This document shows, one piece after another, positions 24,787-36,366 of a stretch of DNA of 64,000 nt. The stretch covers positions 62,001 to 126,000 of the forward strand of contig JNEN01000858.1 in the NCBI GenBank assembly GCA_000697355.1. Reading direction: 5' to 3'. The stretch's first letter is position 1, and every line of letters starts with the position of its first letter. The position numbers and the translations under genes were made by a program. Origin of the DNA: Syncephalastrum monosporum B8922. Lineage: Eukaryota; Mucoromycota; Mucoromycetes; Mucorales; Syncephalastraceae. The notes under the pieces were generated by a model. It was not told where the DNA came from. It saw nothing but the letters and a program-made list of their open reading frames with translations, and did no database searches.

Positions 24787-26510
24787 TTACGTGTCGTCGT
24801 CATCGTTATCGTCCTCATCCTCTTCATCCTCGTCTTCCTCATCATCTTCGTCGTCTTCCTCTTCCGGTTCATCGTGCGCCTTCTCTTTGGGCTCGTCCTC
24901 ATCAGGCTCATTCTCGTACACAACAGCGGACTTCGTGGTTTGTGCAGAGGTTGTTGCCTGACCGGCCTCATTGTTGTTAGGAGGCGAGACTGCCTCCTCC
25001 TTTTGGCCATCGTGAGCGGAGGCCTCCTTGACTCCATTCTCCTTGTGGGCATCCGCCTTGGTAGAGTCTCCATCTACGTCGCCTCCCTCCGGCTTGGCAG
25101 CAGCAGACTTGGTGTGGGCCTGGGACTCGTCCTTGGCCTTCTGGGCATCGATTTTCTCAGCTTGCGCGAACTTCTCGTCAGCTTCTTTAAAAGGGCTAAT
25201 ATTGATGTGCTCGTCTGCCTCGTTGCTACGCTTCAGGATACCCAAACCAAGGAGACCGTCTTGGGCTAATCATAGACGTTAAGTGTTTCATTCGTAAACT
25301 GGTAAGGTAGTGATACTTACGTTTGCTTTTCTTCTTCTTATCATTGTCGTCGTCCTCATCGTCATCCTCATCATCCTCATCATCCTCATCATCCTCATCT
25401 ATTTGAGGACCAGTTAGTGCATATCAAGTTTGATATATAACAAACTTACCATCATCATCATCATCCTCGTCATCATCGTCATCATCATCATCCTCGTCGT
25501 CGTCATCATCATCGTCGTCATCATCATCTTCGTCGTCATCATCATCATCGTCGTCATCATCTGTAGAAGTAGCCGAGTTAGTTATAGTACTCTTCTAATA
25601 CTTATAAGTTTGATTGCTTACCATCATCGTCATCGTCGTCGTCATCCTCTTTCTTCTTCTTGTCCTTCTTGCTGCTCTCCTTCTTCTTGGCACCCTTCTC
25701 ATCAGTCTTGCTTTTCTTGTCATCCTCTTCATCATCGAGGCGTGCAGGGGCAACAGCCTTAGTGGTCGCATCCTTGGACTTGCTGCCATCCTTGCTTGCA
25801 GCGTCAGACTGCTCCTTAGGCTCAAAGGGAAGAGCTTCGGTCTTGGCTTGTTGTTGCTGAGCGTGCTTGTCCTTGGTGTTCTTCTGCGTCATGGTATCCT
25901 TGTCGTCACGGGTAGGCTTGGCCTCTTCACCCTGGTCAGCGGGTACGGCAGCGAGCTTCTGCTCCTTGGGTTCGTGGTGATGCTTGCCCGCAGATGCTTC
26001 ATGGGATTTCCCCTGGGTCTCCTTGTCACCTTCTTGGGGCTTGACCTCCTTATCGTCTTCCTCAGGATGTGCTGCAAATGCCTTCGTCTTGGCCCGCGAG
26101 TGGTGCTCATCCTCAGACATCTTCTGAGCCTCCGTGTGGAACTCGCCCTTCTTCTCAGGTTCGGATTTTTCATCGTCTGATGAGATCTCGGCAGCGAAAA
26201 TCTTCGCCTTGAATCTGGGCTCACCAGTCTTGCCCTGATTTCCGGCGGCTTGAAGCATAGCTTTCATCTTGTCCTGCTCCTGTTGAGCATTTGCCAATGC
26301 ACGTCTATCCTGGTCTTCATTCTCGTAGTTGCTGCCGGCGTCGGTCTTGAGAGAAGCAGCGGCGGCGGCGTCCTCCCGGGTGTCTGGATGGCGTGCCTGG
26401 AGTGATTCCGCAACTTGTCGCTGGAGATCGCTGTTGCCTGATGTCACAGGCATGCTGTGTACGACCGAGAGGAGCGCAAAGGCTGCTATGGAAAGCGAAA
26501 TTAGACGCAT
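24787..26510 (-). CDS. Secreted, extremely Asp/Glu-rich protein with repeat-encoded acidic exons
   Basis: Function unknown. The start at 26510 gives a signal peptide (MRLISLSIAAFALLSVVHS). A K/E/D/Q-rich, probably disordered body follows. Four exons: 25622-26510, 25450-25560, 25321-25398 and 24787-25265. The introns at 25561-25621, 25399-25449 and 25266-25320 have clean GTAAG donors and AG acceptors, all phase 1. Exon 2 (111 nt) encodes only Asp and Glu, and exon 3 starts with more of the same. Joined, they make an unbroken acidic run of about 63 residues before KKKKSKPQDGLLGLGILKRS. The C-terminus is a second acidic block ending DNDDDDT, stop 24787-24789. Such Asp-rich secreted proteins can bind calcium or other cations; that role is inference. 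No known domain is recognised. Confidence 0.8.
25321..25621. repeat. GAT/GAC/GAG trinucleotide-rich tract spanning two exons and two introns
   Basis: On the minus strand the tract is almost pure GAT with GAC and GAG interruptions, and it is broken only by two short introns. Each intron splits a GAT codon after its first base. Confidence 0.85.
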
Positions 26511-28351
26511 AACGATAGTATACCGAGTTCGAAGAGGAGAGGAGCAACAAGGTATTTATATAGGGTGGTGATAGTCTGACACCTTTGTTCCTATATTTGG
26601 ATTTCATAGCCTCTGTGTGTATAATACTATCTAAGGAGACAAGCAAACGCCAATCCATCAAGAGAAAAAATCTGTCTTCTCTCCTTGTTCATATATTAAG
26701 CCAAGGAGTACAAGAAATTCCTGTATCTTATTACCACAAACACACGCGCTGTTGCCAAACATATACATCCATGTTCATTCTTTGCAAATCAGCGCATGGA
26801 ATTAAGTCACTTCTAATACATGCTTTCTTTGTCCCCTTTCGCAAAAGGCCTTGCACGAATTTATACATACAAAAATATTGTTTAATTCACATGCCAGACA
26901 AACTCTCAGGTATTCATATTGACGACCAAGACTATTTCTGACTGTGCGTCGGATACTGCCGCGAGATGCACGTGCTTGAACGAAAACTGCATGGACTTTC
27001 TATAAGCTTCAAAATGAGGTACATGCATCATCTGAGTTCGCGAATTCTGATCCTATAGTGGATGCAGGTGGTAGAACATCATTTGGTCAGCACCCTCGTT
27101 TACTTCTTATGCTATAACACAGATTAAGATGTCGATCGTTTGATAAACGTATGTTTAGACGATGTGCACTGTTACCTAAATAGTGAGTCTTGCTTTTGGG
27201 AAAGTGCTTGTCAGGACGCAACCAAAACAAGAAAATAAATCCAGGAGTAAAGACAGAGCTTGTCGTTGTCGAGAGGATAGTTCACGCCTGCATGTGAGAT
27301 ACTTTCTGTTTGCTGCAATGTCAGACTTTTAATATGGAAGAAGCCTATTTTTTCTATTGCCCGGCTATTAGACCAATATGATGTATACCATACATTAAAT
27401 TTCTTAGAAGCTACCTCCGTATATGCCTCACCAGCAAAAACTGCAAGTTATAAAACCACGTTAGAGCCCTCTTGTGGAGTCTTACTTTATCCGTCAACTC
27501 AACTCCTACAAAGGGCCGCACTCTAAGAAGCGTCTGTTGAGGATGGGTGCCTATATACTTGTAGCTGCTTATTCTCTAACAATTGAGGTCATTTCCCCTG
27601 ATGAGGGACAAGTGTACCTGCACAAACAGCAATAAGGGGCAACTTTACGAGGGAGAGGGGGGATGTGTAAGTAATAAGTACGCACATAGAAGTTTCAGCT
27701 GGAATATTCAGCGTTATGTCACCATTCCTAAGAAATGTGCGTGCACCACCCCGGTATATAACAAAATGCGTAGAATTTATAAAGTCAAATAGTGTACTTA
27801 CCCTCTTGACATGCGAATTATTCCTAATGCGTCGATGCATAGGCGTCTTTTTGTAGCAGCTTTATACGCACCATGTATTTATAGAACAGGTATAATTAAC
27901 AACTAGGTATGAGCGTAGGCATCTCTGTCAATCGTTGTGAATATGAATATTAATCAGACGCAGGATCGTGTTTAAAAATTGCGGTGTTATGTAGCTTCGA
28001 TAGTATATATTGTACTACAGGATATCATATATGCACGTCCGTTTGGCTTTACAGCGGCAGAGAGACGCAGCACAAGTGATACACCATGAAGCTCCACAGA
28101 TTTGTTGTGGCGGGCATACAAAATAGATGGTGTAAGTATTTAAATAAATCTCACATGTGCGAGCAGAAAATGGAAGCCGAATGTGGCATCCGTGCCACAT
28201 AGCGAAGATGATCTTCAAAGTTTCTTTAAATCTAGACACATTTTTTTTCTTTTATATATTAATTACTGCGTACAAAGTTCATTCACACAATTTTTTTACG
28301 CTATGTTCAAGGACTGGGAATAGACGAACAAACAAACAAAGCAGCAAGCAC
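26511..28351. other. 1.8 kb intergenic region between the two acidic secreted-protein genes
   Basis: No coding frame supported. The left end holds the promoter of the first acidic gene, with a TATA box at 26554-26563 (minus strand CTATATAAAT), 44-53 bp upstream of its start codon. The remainder is AT-rich and featureless by eye. Confidence 0.5.
26554..26563 (-). promoter_or_regulatory. TATA box of the first acidic secreted-protein gene
   Basis: Minus strand CTATATAAAT lies 44 bp before the ATG at 26510. A strong TATA box suggests a regulated or highly expressed gene. Confidence 0.6.
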
Positions 28352-28903
28352 TTAAAAATGGCTAGCAAACGTGTCATGAAGCTTGCCCTGGATCAAGTGG
28401 TGGATTGGAGTTTCTTTGATGACATCCTTGGGCGTACCATGGATATTGCCATCCACGCCGCCAGCATGATTGAGACTCTCTTTGGCGTTCCCAGTTGCAT
28501 CGTGAATGTCGCCTGGAACGTCGCCCGCCTTTTCTTTGGCGTCGTGTCCAAGTTCCTTTGTATCATGGACCTTGCCTTTCGTGTCTTCACCGACGTGGGC
28601 ATCCTTGGCATCATCCTCTGCATCTTCGGCGTCACCCTGGACCTTCGCATCATCATCGTCGTCATCCTCACCCGCTTCCTTTGCAGCATCCTTGTTATCC
28701 GCATCGTCAAGGGCGTCATCGGTCTCCTTGCGACTATCTTCGCTATCATCCTCGACTTTCTTCGCAGGAACGTTCTTATGTGGGTTGCTCTGTACATCGC
28801 GCGCGCTGATAGCGCCAGCTCCAGGAAGAGATTGTGTTGGTAATGCATGCGCAGACGAAGCCATGGCAATGGCAGCGAGGGAAAGAGGGATAATGAAACG
28901 CAT
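28352..28903 (-). CDS. Secreted acidic, Asp/Ala/Lys-rich protein, intronless
   Basis: Function unknown. The 183-residue protein starts MRFIIPLSLAAIAMASSAHA, a clear signal peptide with likely cleavage after AHA. It resembles the signal peptide of the acidic protein encoded 1.8 kb away (MR-x-I...LS-x-AA...H-x-x-P-T). The body is D/A/K/E-rich with a GEDDDDDDAK block and degenerate DAKD/DAKE repeats (KVHDTKELGHDAKEKAGDV), reminiscent of LEA-like disordered or amphipathic repeats. The C-terminus is more neutral (IHHLIQGKLHDTFASHF), stop 28352-28354. A TATA box lies about 63 bp upstream of the ATG. The antisense strand is also open, but its translation is the hydrophobic mirror expected from Asp codons. 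Confidence 0.78.
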   Translation of the reverse strand: MRFIIPLSLAAIAMASSAHALPTQSLPGAGAISARDVQSNPHKNVPAKKVEDDSEDSRKETDDALDDADNKDAAKEAGEDDDDDDAKVQGDAEDAEDDAKDAHVGEDTKGKVHDTKELGHDAKEKAGDVPGDIHDATGNAKESLNHAGGVDGNIHGTPKDVIKETPIHHLIQGKLHDTFASHF

Positions 28904-30225
28904 GCTAGGTTAATGTGTATTTAGGTGGATAGAGGTAGAGACTACTGATGTGAAAATAGGTCGTCTTTATATAATGTCTCATCCAGCGGCCTTTGTTATG
29001 CGCTCAGTCGTTCCTTCAGCTATAGCGACGATGGTGCCACCCTCCTCCAATCTTCCACCACAGAGTAGACCACCCTCTTCCTCCTCTTCCTCCTCTTCAC
29101 CTCCTGCATACATGGTACCAAAATCGCTTTCTTTGTATTTGTTTATATCTGTCTGCCTTACGTTATTTACATACGGACCCCTCAATCAACAGAGAGCCCC
29201 GGAGGGTCTTCCAGACGTGAAATCCAGGGATGTGTTAAGTTGGAACACACGGAGTGTGTCTGATATACAGATGTTCTTCGGTCCCGTTTCCTACCTGTCA
29301 CATTTGTATGTGTTTCACATGTGCATGTACCTTGATGCATATACGCAGTGTGTACACCATGAGTGTTCACGCCAAAGTAATGCTTGCGCACCTCCACTGG
29401 TTTGTTGTAGAATAATTTGACCTAGTGACTGTAATATTCATCATTCGGCCGGAAAGAAAACGAAACGTCACCCTGCGTTTACAGGAGCTACGTGCTCTTA
29501 CATCACGAATTGCTAAGATTCTTATAGAATTAACACCAGCGAGGATAAACAGATGAAAGGCTGTCGTCGTTTAACGTCCCAGCTCATGTTAGGTTTAAGC
29601 TCGTTCGGGAGAAGGCCAAACCTTTTCCCTATACTAGATTTTGAAAATCATTGAGACAACACACCAGATATGGATATTTTTGGACGATAAATAAAGCGGT
29701 ACAATGATGCAGGCAAGGAAAAACAGGGACAGTGAGATCGGCATCTTTGTTTTGTGGCAAAAAAGGAGGTCGCATAATTCCAAGTTGTAAGGTAGAGCCA
29801 TCCATGAGTTTAGGACGACACCTCACTTGGGACACGTTGAACGCATACATTTGGTGACTCTACATTGATTAGGAGCACTGTGTCGTGAACTTGCTGATCT
29901 GCCAGAGATACGATAAAAGATAGCGTGCCCAGTCTCAAATAGTATACGAGAAAAAGTGGTTGACTACATTGTGAGATGAGAAGGAGCACGTACGCACGCA
30001 AAAAGTGATAGAGATAGAGCAGGTATCCAGTAACAAGACAAGCTTCTTGAGTGAAGCCATATGGGTTAATGGATTGACAGCCCCACCCCATGAGCAGAAC
30101 AGTAGAACATTAAGTCTCCTTTTCATACCAGTACTCGACCTACTGCAGTGAGCACATGAAAGGGCTGTGTAGTGTGTCGTACAGCAACTAGAAAGATATC
30201 CGTGTCAGATGACGTATGCCCGGAT
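28904..30225. other. 1.3 kb intergenic region
   Basis: Between the promoter of the acidic secreted-protein gene and the 3' end of LETM1. It contains CCTCTTCCTCCTCTTCC-type pyrimidine repeats near 29070-29100. No gene is supported. Confidence 0.5.
28966..28973 (-). promoter_or_regulatory. TATA box of the second acidic secreted-protein gene
   Basis: Minus strand TATATAAA, about 63 bp upstream of the start codon at 28903. Confidence 0.55.
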
Positions 30226-32277
30226 TTATTTCTCTATGCCATCCAACTCCTTGTCGATCTTGGCCAACATCTTTTCCAGACGCTTCCCAAGCCGCTGCGT
30301 AGTTTTGTCCAATTTCCGGTGCGTAGCCTCCTCGAGATCCTCCACAAGCTAAAGAGACACAGCCGTTAGTCATTCGAATCGAAAGTCTAGAACAAACCTC
30401 TTTATAGTCCTCGTGTTGAATTTTGATCTCATTCAGCTGAGCGCGTTCTTCGAGCACGCCGATTTTGGTGCGCAGCAGGGCGAGCGCTTCACGGAGTTCC
30501 TCTTGCTGTTCTTCCGAAAGCGCATCGTCGAGCGTCGGGACGCTTTCGGGCGCGGCGCCAGGTTCTTCCGGCGGGGTGACTGGGTTCTGGGGCACTGCCT
30601 GAGCGTCATTGGCCAGCTGCGAAGGTGCTGCCTCGATGGACGCAGTAGCCTCACGACGCGCCTCGGCCTCCTTTTGTTCTTGCTCTGATTCATCCTCAAT
30701 CAGTTCCTGCTGCTGTTCCAACACATCGAGTTTCTGCTTGTACGTTGTGGCGCCGACCAACTCGAGCACCTGCAGCTCGGCTTCGTTGACCAGATTATCG
30801 GGCAGACTGTTGAACGTGGCCTGCAGAGCCTCTTCAGTGCTGACGGTTTGGTCGGTATAGGTAAAGGCGCGGGAGAGGATCAAGAGCGTCGAAGGCACTT
30901 GGTGATTGACATGCATGTCCAGCCACTGGGCGAGCTCGTCCCGAAGACGATCAGCGGATGTGGCAACGGCCCGAATGCCACGTGCGGCGCAGGCTGCTTG
31001 TAATTCGGAGGTCGTCAACGATTCGATGCCTTCGAGTTGGATGACCTGATATAAGCGGCGGGGCGGGGTCAGTCTGCCAGGACGCGATCCGCTTTATGCG
31101 AAACCTACCGTATCATCCGCCTTAATTTGGCGCATTCGATTGCGGATTTGGAAACGCAAAAAGTTGTCTGTGCCAAAGGCATTGATGTTCATATATTTGC
31201 ACATGGACACAAGCTGCGGTCGGGATAAGTTGTCCAGGGTAAGTTCATCCTGGAATCGTTTGGCGACATTGAGTAGGTCTTCTGTGGAAGGCTGCTCACC
31301 CGTGATACGGATCTAGAGGAGGAGGAGGGGGCCCGGTTGGGAATGGTATATGAGTCAAAATAGAATGGAAGCGGGCAGGATTATACCGGACCTTGCGGAA
31401 GAATTCGGCAAACTGCTGGGCAGCTTGAGCAGAATCCGAGCCAGGGAAACCCGACTCGGCGATGGTCTCTTGAAGGAACCTGGCCATCTCCAGCCTTACT
31501 TTGAGCAGTTTCCGCTTTTTCTCCTCCTCCTGGGACTTGCTCTCGTACGTGCTGGGCAGCATGTTCGGGAAGAGCTTGAGTGCGACGGGCAAGAGTAGTT
31601 CCATAAAGGGTACAATAATGAAGACGGCAAAGGGCACGAGGCGCATAATATCAGACGTCGTTCTGCGCAGCTGGTTGTGTCCATTAATGCAGCATAAGAA
31701 TCGAATCAAGTCAAATCAAATCAAATCAAATCACGTCACATCCAACCGATCATAGAATGGAAGTAAGGTGAAAGAAATCAGAGAAAGGTACCTGACGTGC
31801 TTCGCGACGAGTGAGTTTACCACCGTTCAAAAGTTTCCAGGTCAGCTTCGAGGAGATTCGGATCTCGAGACCGAGAAGCTGGGTGCCATGCCAATAATGC
31901 ACGGCTTCCGCCTTCACTTTTTGCCAGAGGGTGAGTTTGGCCGGCTTGGCCTCTTCCTGCTCTCTTTCGGCGAGCTGCTGCTGTTCTTTGGCAAAGACGG
32001 CGGCCCTTGATATCAGGGTCTCTTTGTCTTCCACGGGTTTTGCCTGGGCAAGATTCGGGCGAGATTCGTCCCTCCTCAGGACGGAAAGCCGATCTTTGGA
32101 GAGCAGCAAGTGTCTTTGGGTCGTAAGCCTTCGGGTATACACCAGCGCCGTCGTCGTAGTCGTGATAACGCTACTCGTATGGCCATGGCCATGGCGGTGG
32201 TGATGGTATGGTGAAGAGCGATGGAGGGTGAGTCGGATGGAGGGCGTCAAGCCCATGGCCTGCCAGCTGCGGTGCAT
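30226..32277 (-). CDS. LETM1: LETM1/Mdm38-family mitochondrial inner-membrane protein
   Basis: Family role: K+/H+ (or Ca2+/H+) homeostasis and mitoribosome contact at the inner membrane. The start at 32277 gives MHRSWQAMGLTPSIRLTLHR, a basic, hydroxylated presequence. LTLWQKVKAEAVHYWHGTQL and LEIRISSKLTWKLLNGGKLT precede the diagnostic core LRRTTSDIMRLVPFAVFIIV, PFMELLLPVALKLFPNMLPS. The ribosome-binding-like domain includes LDNLSRPQLVSMCKYMNINA, FLRFQIRNRMRQIKADD, LTTSELQAACAARGIRAV and DNLVNEAELQVLELV. A C-terminal coiled coil ends LAKIDKELDGIEK, stop 30226-30228. Introns lie at about 31672-31790, 31312-31390, 31047-31108 and 30349-30398. Confidence 0.96.
31693..31733. repeat. AATCA pentanucleotide microsatellite in a LETM1 intron
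   Basis: Tandem copies of (C)AAATC/AATCA, slightly degenerate at both ends, inside the first LETM1 intron. Confidence 0.75.
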
Positions 32278-32794
32278 AGTGCTCTTAACTTTATATGAGG
32301 AAAAAGACAAAAGGGGAGACCGACTTTCCAGAGACAGAGACACGCACCACATCTTCTTTTGCTCCTCCGCCTTTGTGACACTGTGCTGCACCACCCTATT
32401 TGACGTGTAGACCGGGTTTAAGTAGATGGGTAACTTTAACTTGTTTGTTTGGTCACAAGTAGAAAAAGGAGTACAGAATAATGCCTTCCAAGCTGCTGCA
32501 ACCCATTTGAAAGAGAAGGTACAAGGTATAAAGTAGATTATACATTGACATATGTCTTTTTTTCTGTGGATAGCAGAAGACAGCAGCGGAGAGTTGTCTC
32601 ATGTATGAGAAAATTGTTCGTCGCTCGGCTTCGGACCCGGGGGTGGGGTTCAAAAGAGGAGATCTTTTCTGGGTTTACAGCAGAGCACCGCACACACACA
32701 CACACACACACACACGACATAAGCTCTTCTTTGTCTATTTCTCTTTCCCTCTTATTTTCTCTCCTTTCTTTCTTCCTTGCTTTCAATAGACTGG
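32278..32794. promoter_or_regulatory. Bidirectional promoter region LETM1 / MDV1-like, with CA microsatellite
   Basis: 517 bp between two divergent genes for mitochondrial proteins. It holds a (CA)n tract at 32691-32715 followed by a CT-rich leader (32726-32790) in front of the MDV1-like ATG. Confidence 0.6.
32691..32715. repeat. (CA)n microsatellite
   Basis: Uninterrupted CA dinucleotides, about 12 units, in the LETM1/MDV1-like intergenic region. Confidence 0.9.
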
Positions 32795-35236
32795 ATGCCA
32801 AACGAGTCTCGGCCGAGAAAGAACGAGCCAAGTGGTTCTGGTCCCAGTAACTTAGCAACCCCAGCTGCAAGCGCTTCTTCTTCTATAAGCACCACCACGC
32901 GTCGTGGTGACCATTACTCGACTGCGCTTGTCAACAATGCCCGTGACACAGCCTTTGGACTTGCCCGGAGTGCGCGCGACTGGCTCTCACCGGCGTCGAC
33001 GTCCATGCCTGACTGGTCTGCACCGTTATCTCATCTCGAATCTCTAACGACGGTCATGTTCAGTCCTTTGGCTGCCCACACCGTCTATCGCAGCGATTCG
33101 CTCGCAAAGGCGCTCCAGCTCATGCAGCAACAGCAGCAGCAGCGACAACGCTCCAACACCAACGGCGCGTCTTCCTCCTCTTCCTCCTCATCCGACCTCG
33201 TCTTGCATCGCCGCGCTTTCCCGTCGAGTGCTGAATTGCTCAAGGAGGACATTCCCGATTCCTCTGCCCCGCTCTCTCTCTTCCAAGGCTTCGCTGCTGC
33301 TTATCCTACACTCACCACCAACAACCCAGCCAATGCGGCCGGCTCTCCCAAACGCTCCCGCAACAGGCGGAGAAAGCACGCTTCAGGCAGCAGCGTGGCA
33401 GGCTCAGGTAAGTTTCAGTTTTACTTTTGGTTCTGCTTTTTGTATGTATGGGGATGGCTCACGCGACCGTGGTCCATCAGACACAGGTCGCTCCTTGACT
33501 CAGATCATCGCTGAGCGGGAGATGCGCATGAAGGAGAATGACAAGCTACAAATGCAGAAGGTAGGCACTCGCGAACAGAATCAAATCAGGATCCTATGGC
33601 TGACATGACACCGCGTACAGTCGTCCACAGCCAACGAAATCGAGCAGATCAACTTGCAGATAGAAGAAATGCTCAACAAGCGCAGACAGCTCGAAGCAAA
33701 ATGGACAAAGCTACAAACAAAGGAACAGCAGCTCCAAATGACAAGTAAGTCCACGTCTCATCCATGCTCTACTCTGCTCTGCTCTGCTGGTGCTCACGCT
33801 TCCCTTCTTCTCCTTCGCTACAGTCGACGGTCTGAACGAAGCTATCATCAACGTCGAGGAAGGCGGACGCGAGACAGACAGCGTACAGCCCGACACAGAG
33901 ACGACGACCGAGTCCGATGACGAGCCCATTGAGCCCGGCGTCTGCTACAAGTCACTCCAGGGCCACGACGATTCGATCGTCTGCCTCGACTTCAATCATC
34001 CCAAAGGGATGCTGGTATCATCTTCCATGGACGGCACCGTACGGGCTTGGGACCTCCATCGCAACGTGTGCTTGGGCAGTCTTGACGGTCACACGAGCGT
34101 AGTACGGTGCCTCGATCTCAACGAAGCACGTCTCGTCACCGGTTCCGACGACGGCTCCATCAAATACTGGGATCTCTCTGCCATCCCGGTGCCCGCCTTC
34201 CCTTCAAGTGACCCCGACTCGCCTGCCTCGCCTGCATCAGGCGAAGAACTCCCGCCTGTCATTGAAAACTGCTGCCTGGGCAGCCTGGAAGGACACCAAG
34301 GCGAAGTCACAGCCATTGATTCGGACGGCATCACTGCGGTAAGTTGATGGGAGCAAGGGAAGAGAAAAAGGTTTCTTGATTTTTTTTCTCATATGAGTGC
34401 CAGGTTTCCGGATCCAATGACAAGACCATGAAGCAATGGGACCTCGAGACGCAGCAGTGTGTCTTGACCCTCGATGTGATGTGGGCGAGCAATACCAGTA
34501 CTTCAAAGTCATGGTCGTTTGCTTCCGATATCCAAAACTACTTTTTCGAACCTGCCAACGAGTTTGTCGGTGCCCTTCAGTTCTGGAACTTTGCTCTTGC
34601 GAGCGGGACCATCGATGGCAAGATCCGAATGTGGGACCGTAAGTCATAATCGGAAGACACTCTATATCTTGACTCACCGCTTCTTTTGCAGTGCGTACTG
34701 GCCAAGCACATCGCACGCTCCCTGGTCACAATGGTAAGCGAAGATCGGATTTAGCTACTAGCTACTTACATTTTCACCCAACCATTCAGGTCCTATTACC
34801 ACTCTCCAGTTTGATGAGATTCATATCGTCAGTGGCAGCATGGACAGGACCGTTCGTGTAAGTGATTCAAAAGGCATATGCGTTGTAAGGTAGCTAACAT
34901 GTGCATATCCTTTTCTGCTTTTTGTACAGATCTGGGATCTTCGAACGGGCTCTGTATTTGACACACTGACCTATAGCGATCCTGTTTCCAGTCTCCAGTT
35001 CGACGCAAATCGGATTGCCACCGCCACCACATCAAGCTCTGTGGATGTAAGTGACTCGTTTTTCTCGTCCATGATCTGTTTAAACTCACTGCTTCATTTC
35101 ATAGATTTATAACCGAACCTCTTTCCAACATACCAGCCTTGCTGGCCATACTGGCCCCGTCAACTCTGTACATTTCCGTGATGGCGTACTTGCCAGCGGA
35201 GGCGCGGACCGGATAGTCAAGTTCTGGGCTCTCTAA
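32795..35236 (+). CDS. Mdv1/Caf4-like WD40 mitochondrial fission adaptor
   Basis: Adaptor linking Fis1 to dynamin Dnm1 on the mitochondrial outer membrane, by family. The ATG at 32795 gives [14 protein letters not shown]. An N-terminal low-complexity and helical region includes [20 protein letters not shown] coiled coil follows ([20 protein letters not shown] and onwards, about 33630-33750), then a linker, then seven WD40 blades: [60 protein letters not shown], an insertion-bearing blade ([20 protein letters not shown]), [40 protein letters not shown] and [20 protein letters not shown]. The stop is 35234-35236. Coiled coil followed by a beta-propeller is the Mdv1/Caf4 plan. It is divergent from LETM1. 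Confidence 0.88.
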
Positions 35237-36366
35237 GACATCCTACTACCCCACGCCAGTTGTAAATTATACACACCCACACACCCACACCCACACCCAC
35301 ACCCACACATGCAAAATCATCTGAAAAGAAATGAAAATAATAGAATAGCATGGCGATTGCCCCCAAAAGTAACACATAACCGTTGATTCGGATGAAGTGG
35401 AAACACACAGAATACGAGCCAATGTAGGGTGGGTGTTTTGTTTTGTACTTTGTGTGCTCTCGACATCAGTAGGGGCTGAAGTGGCAGATGTCACTTGCAT
35501 CGTCACGGTACTTTGAAAAATAGTGTCTAGAAATCATTTGCAAGTCATTACACACAGGCTATGCAGATTTCGCAGAAGCAAAGCTGATCGCATTCCGCGC
35601 AGCGCTCCCATTTTCAAACTTGGCTCTTTTCTGATATGGCGTGCGTTGTGCGTAGACAAATGGATACTGTACGATCGATCGTATTCCAGGGTGCCCATTT
35701 GGCCTTTCTCGGCATGGTCCGTTCCGGCCGCTTAATCATTATTCCCCAGTAAGACATATACTGTGAGGAGCTACAACAGTTGAAATGATCAAAATAAATC
35801 CTATCTGAGACTTATATTCATATACTGTAGGTATGGGCAATTCGACACGTTTTAGTGTCCATGTGTGGATACTTTTAATGAACGCGTAAGGCAAATCGAG
35901 ACGCGTTTCTTGGAATTCGCCAAAGTTTGTAGTACAAAATTGTTACCGTTGATTGCATACCTGGAGCAGTGTCTGTCAAGCGTTGTCACATAATGAAGGC
36001 GTGCCTTATGCCCACATGCATATTTTCTTAATGCCCTGACCCACGCTGCCATGCCGTATTAAAATAGACATGAGCAAAGATACTGTACATATATAAACTT
36101 TCTGATTGTACATGCGCGAATAATGCTGCACCAATCATATCGTTATACGTAGTTTGTACATGCATATGATCTCGATGGGAGCGTGATTTGTAGTACCATG
36201 CATGTGCATAGATATCTGATTATTTTGTTTACGTGAAAAGCAATGCAAGTAGAGTATGGGGATCATGCAAACCAAGCCAAACTAGGTTTCAGGAGACGAA
36301 TAAACAAGAGAGCGAAAGAAAGATTAAAAAAAAGGGGTGGGGTAGGGATGGTCCAGATGATGGATA
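35237..36366. other. 1.1 kb intergenic region with CCCACA repeats
   Basis: 3' flanks of the MDV1-like gene (plus) and the copper transporter gene (minus). It contains a (CACCCA)n-like array at 35270-35309. No gene is supported. Confidence 0.55.
35270..35309. repeat. Degenerate (CACCCA)n tandem repeat
   Basis: About six hexamer units of CACACC/CCCACA immediately 3' of the MDV1-like gene. The unit differs from the TTAGGG telomere repeat. Confidence 0.8.

Noticed and set aside
25430..26180. Plus-strand hydrophobic open frames opposite the Asp-rich gene
   Set aside because: Same antisense artefact of GAT/GAC repeats; no independent start context or splice structure.
28157..28843. 228-residue plus-strand open frame rich in Ile/Val/Leu
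   Set aside because: It is the exact antisense of the acidic secreted protein; GAY/GAR codons read backwards give Ile/Val/Leu. The minus strand has a signal peptide, TATA box and matching stop.
35270..35309. CACCCA repeats as an interstitial telomere
   Set aside because: Unit is a hexamer of a different sequence from TTAGGG/CCCTAA and the array is short; a simple microsatellite is the better explanation.
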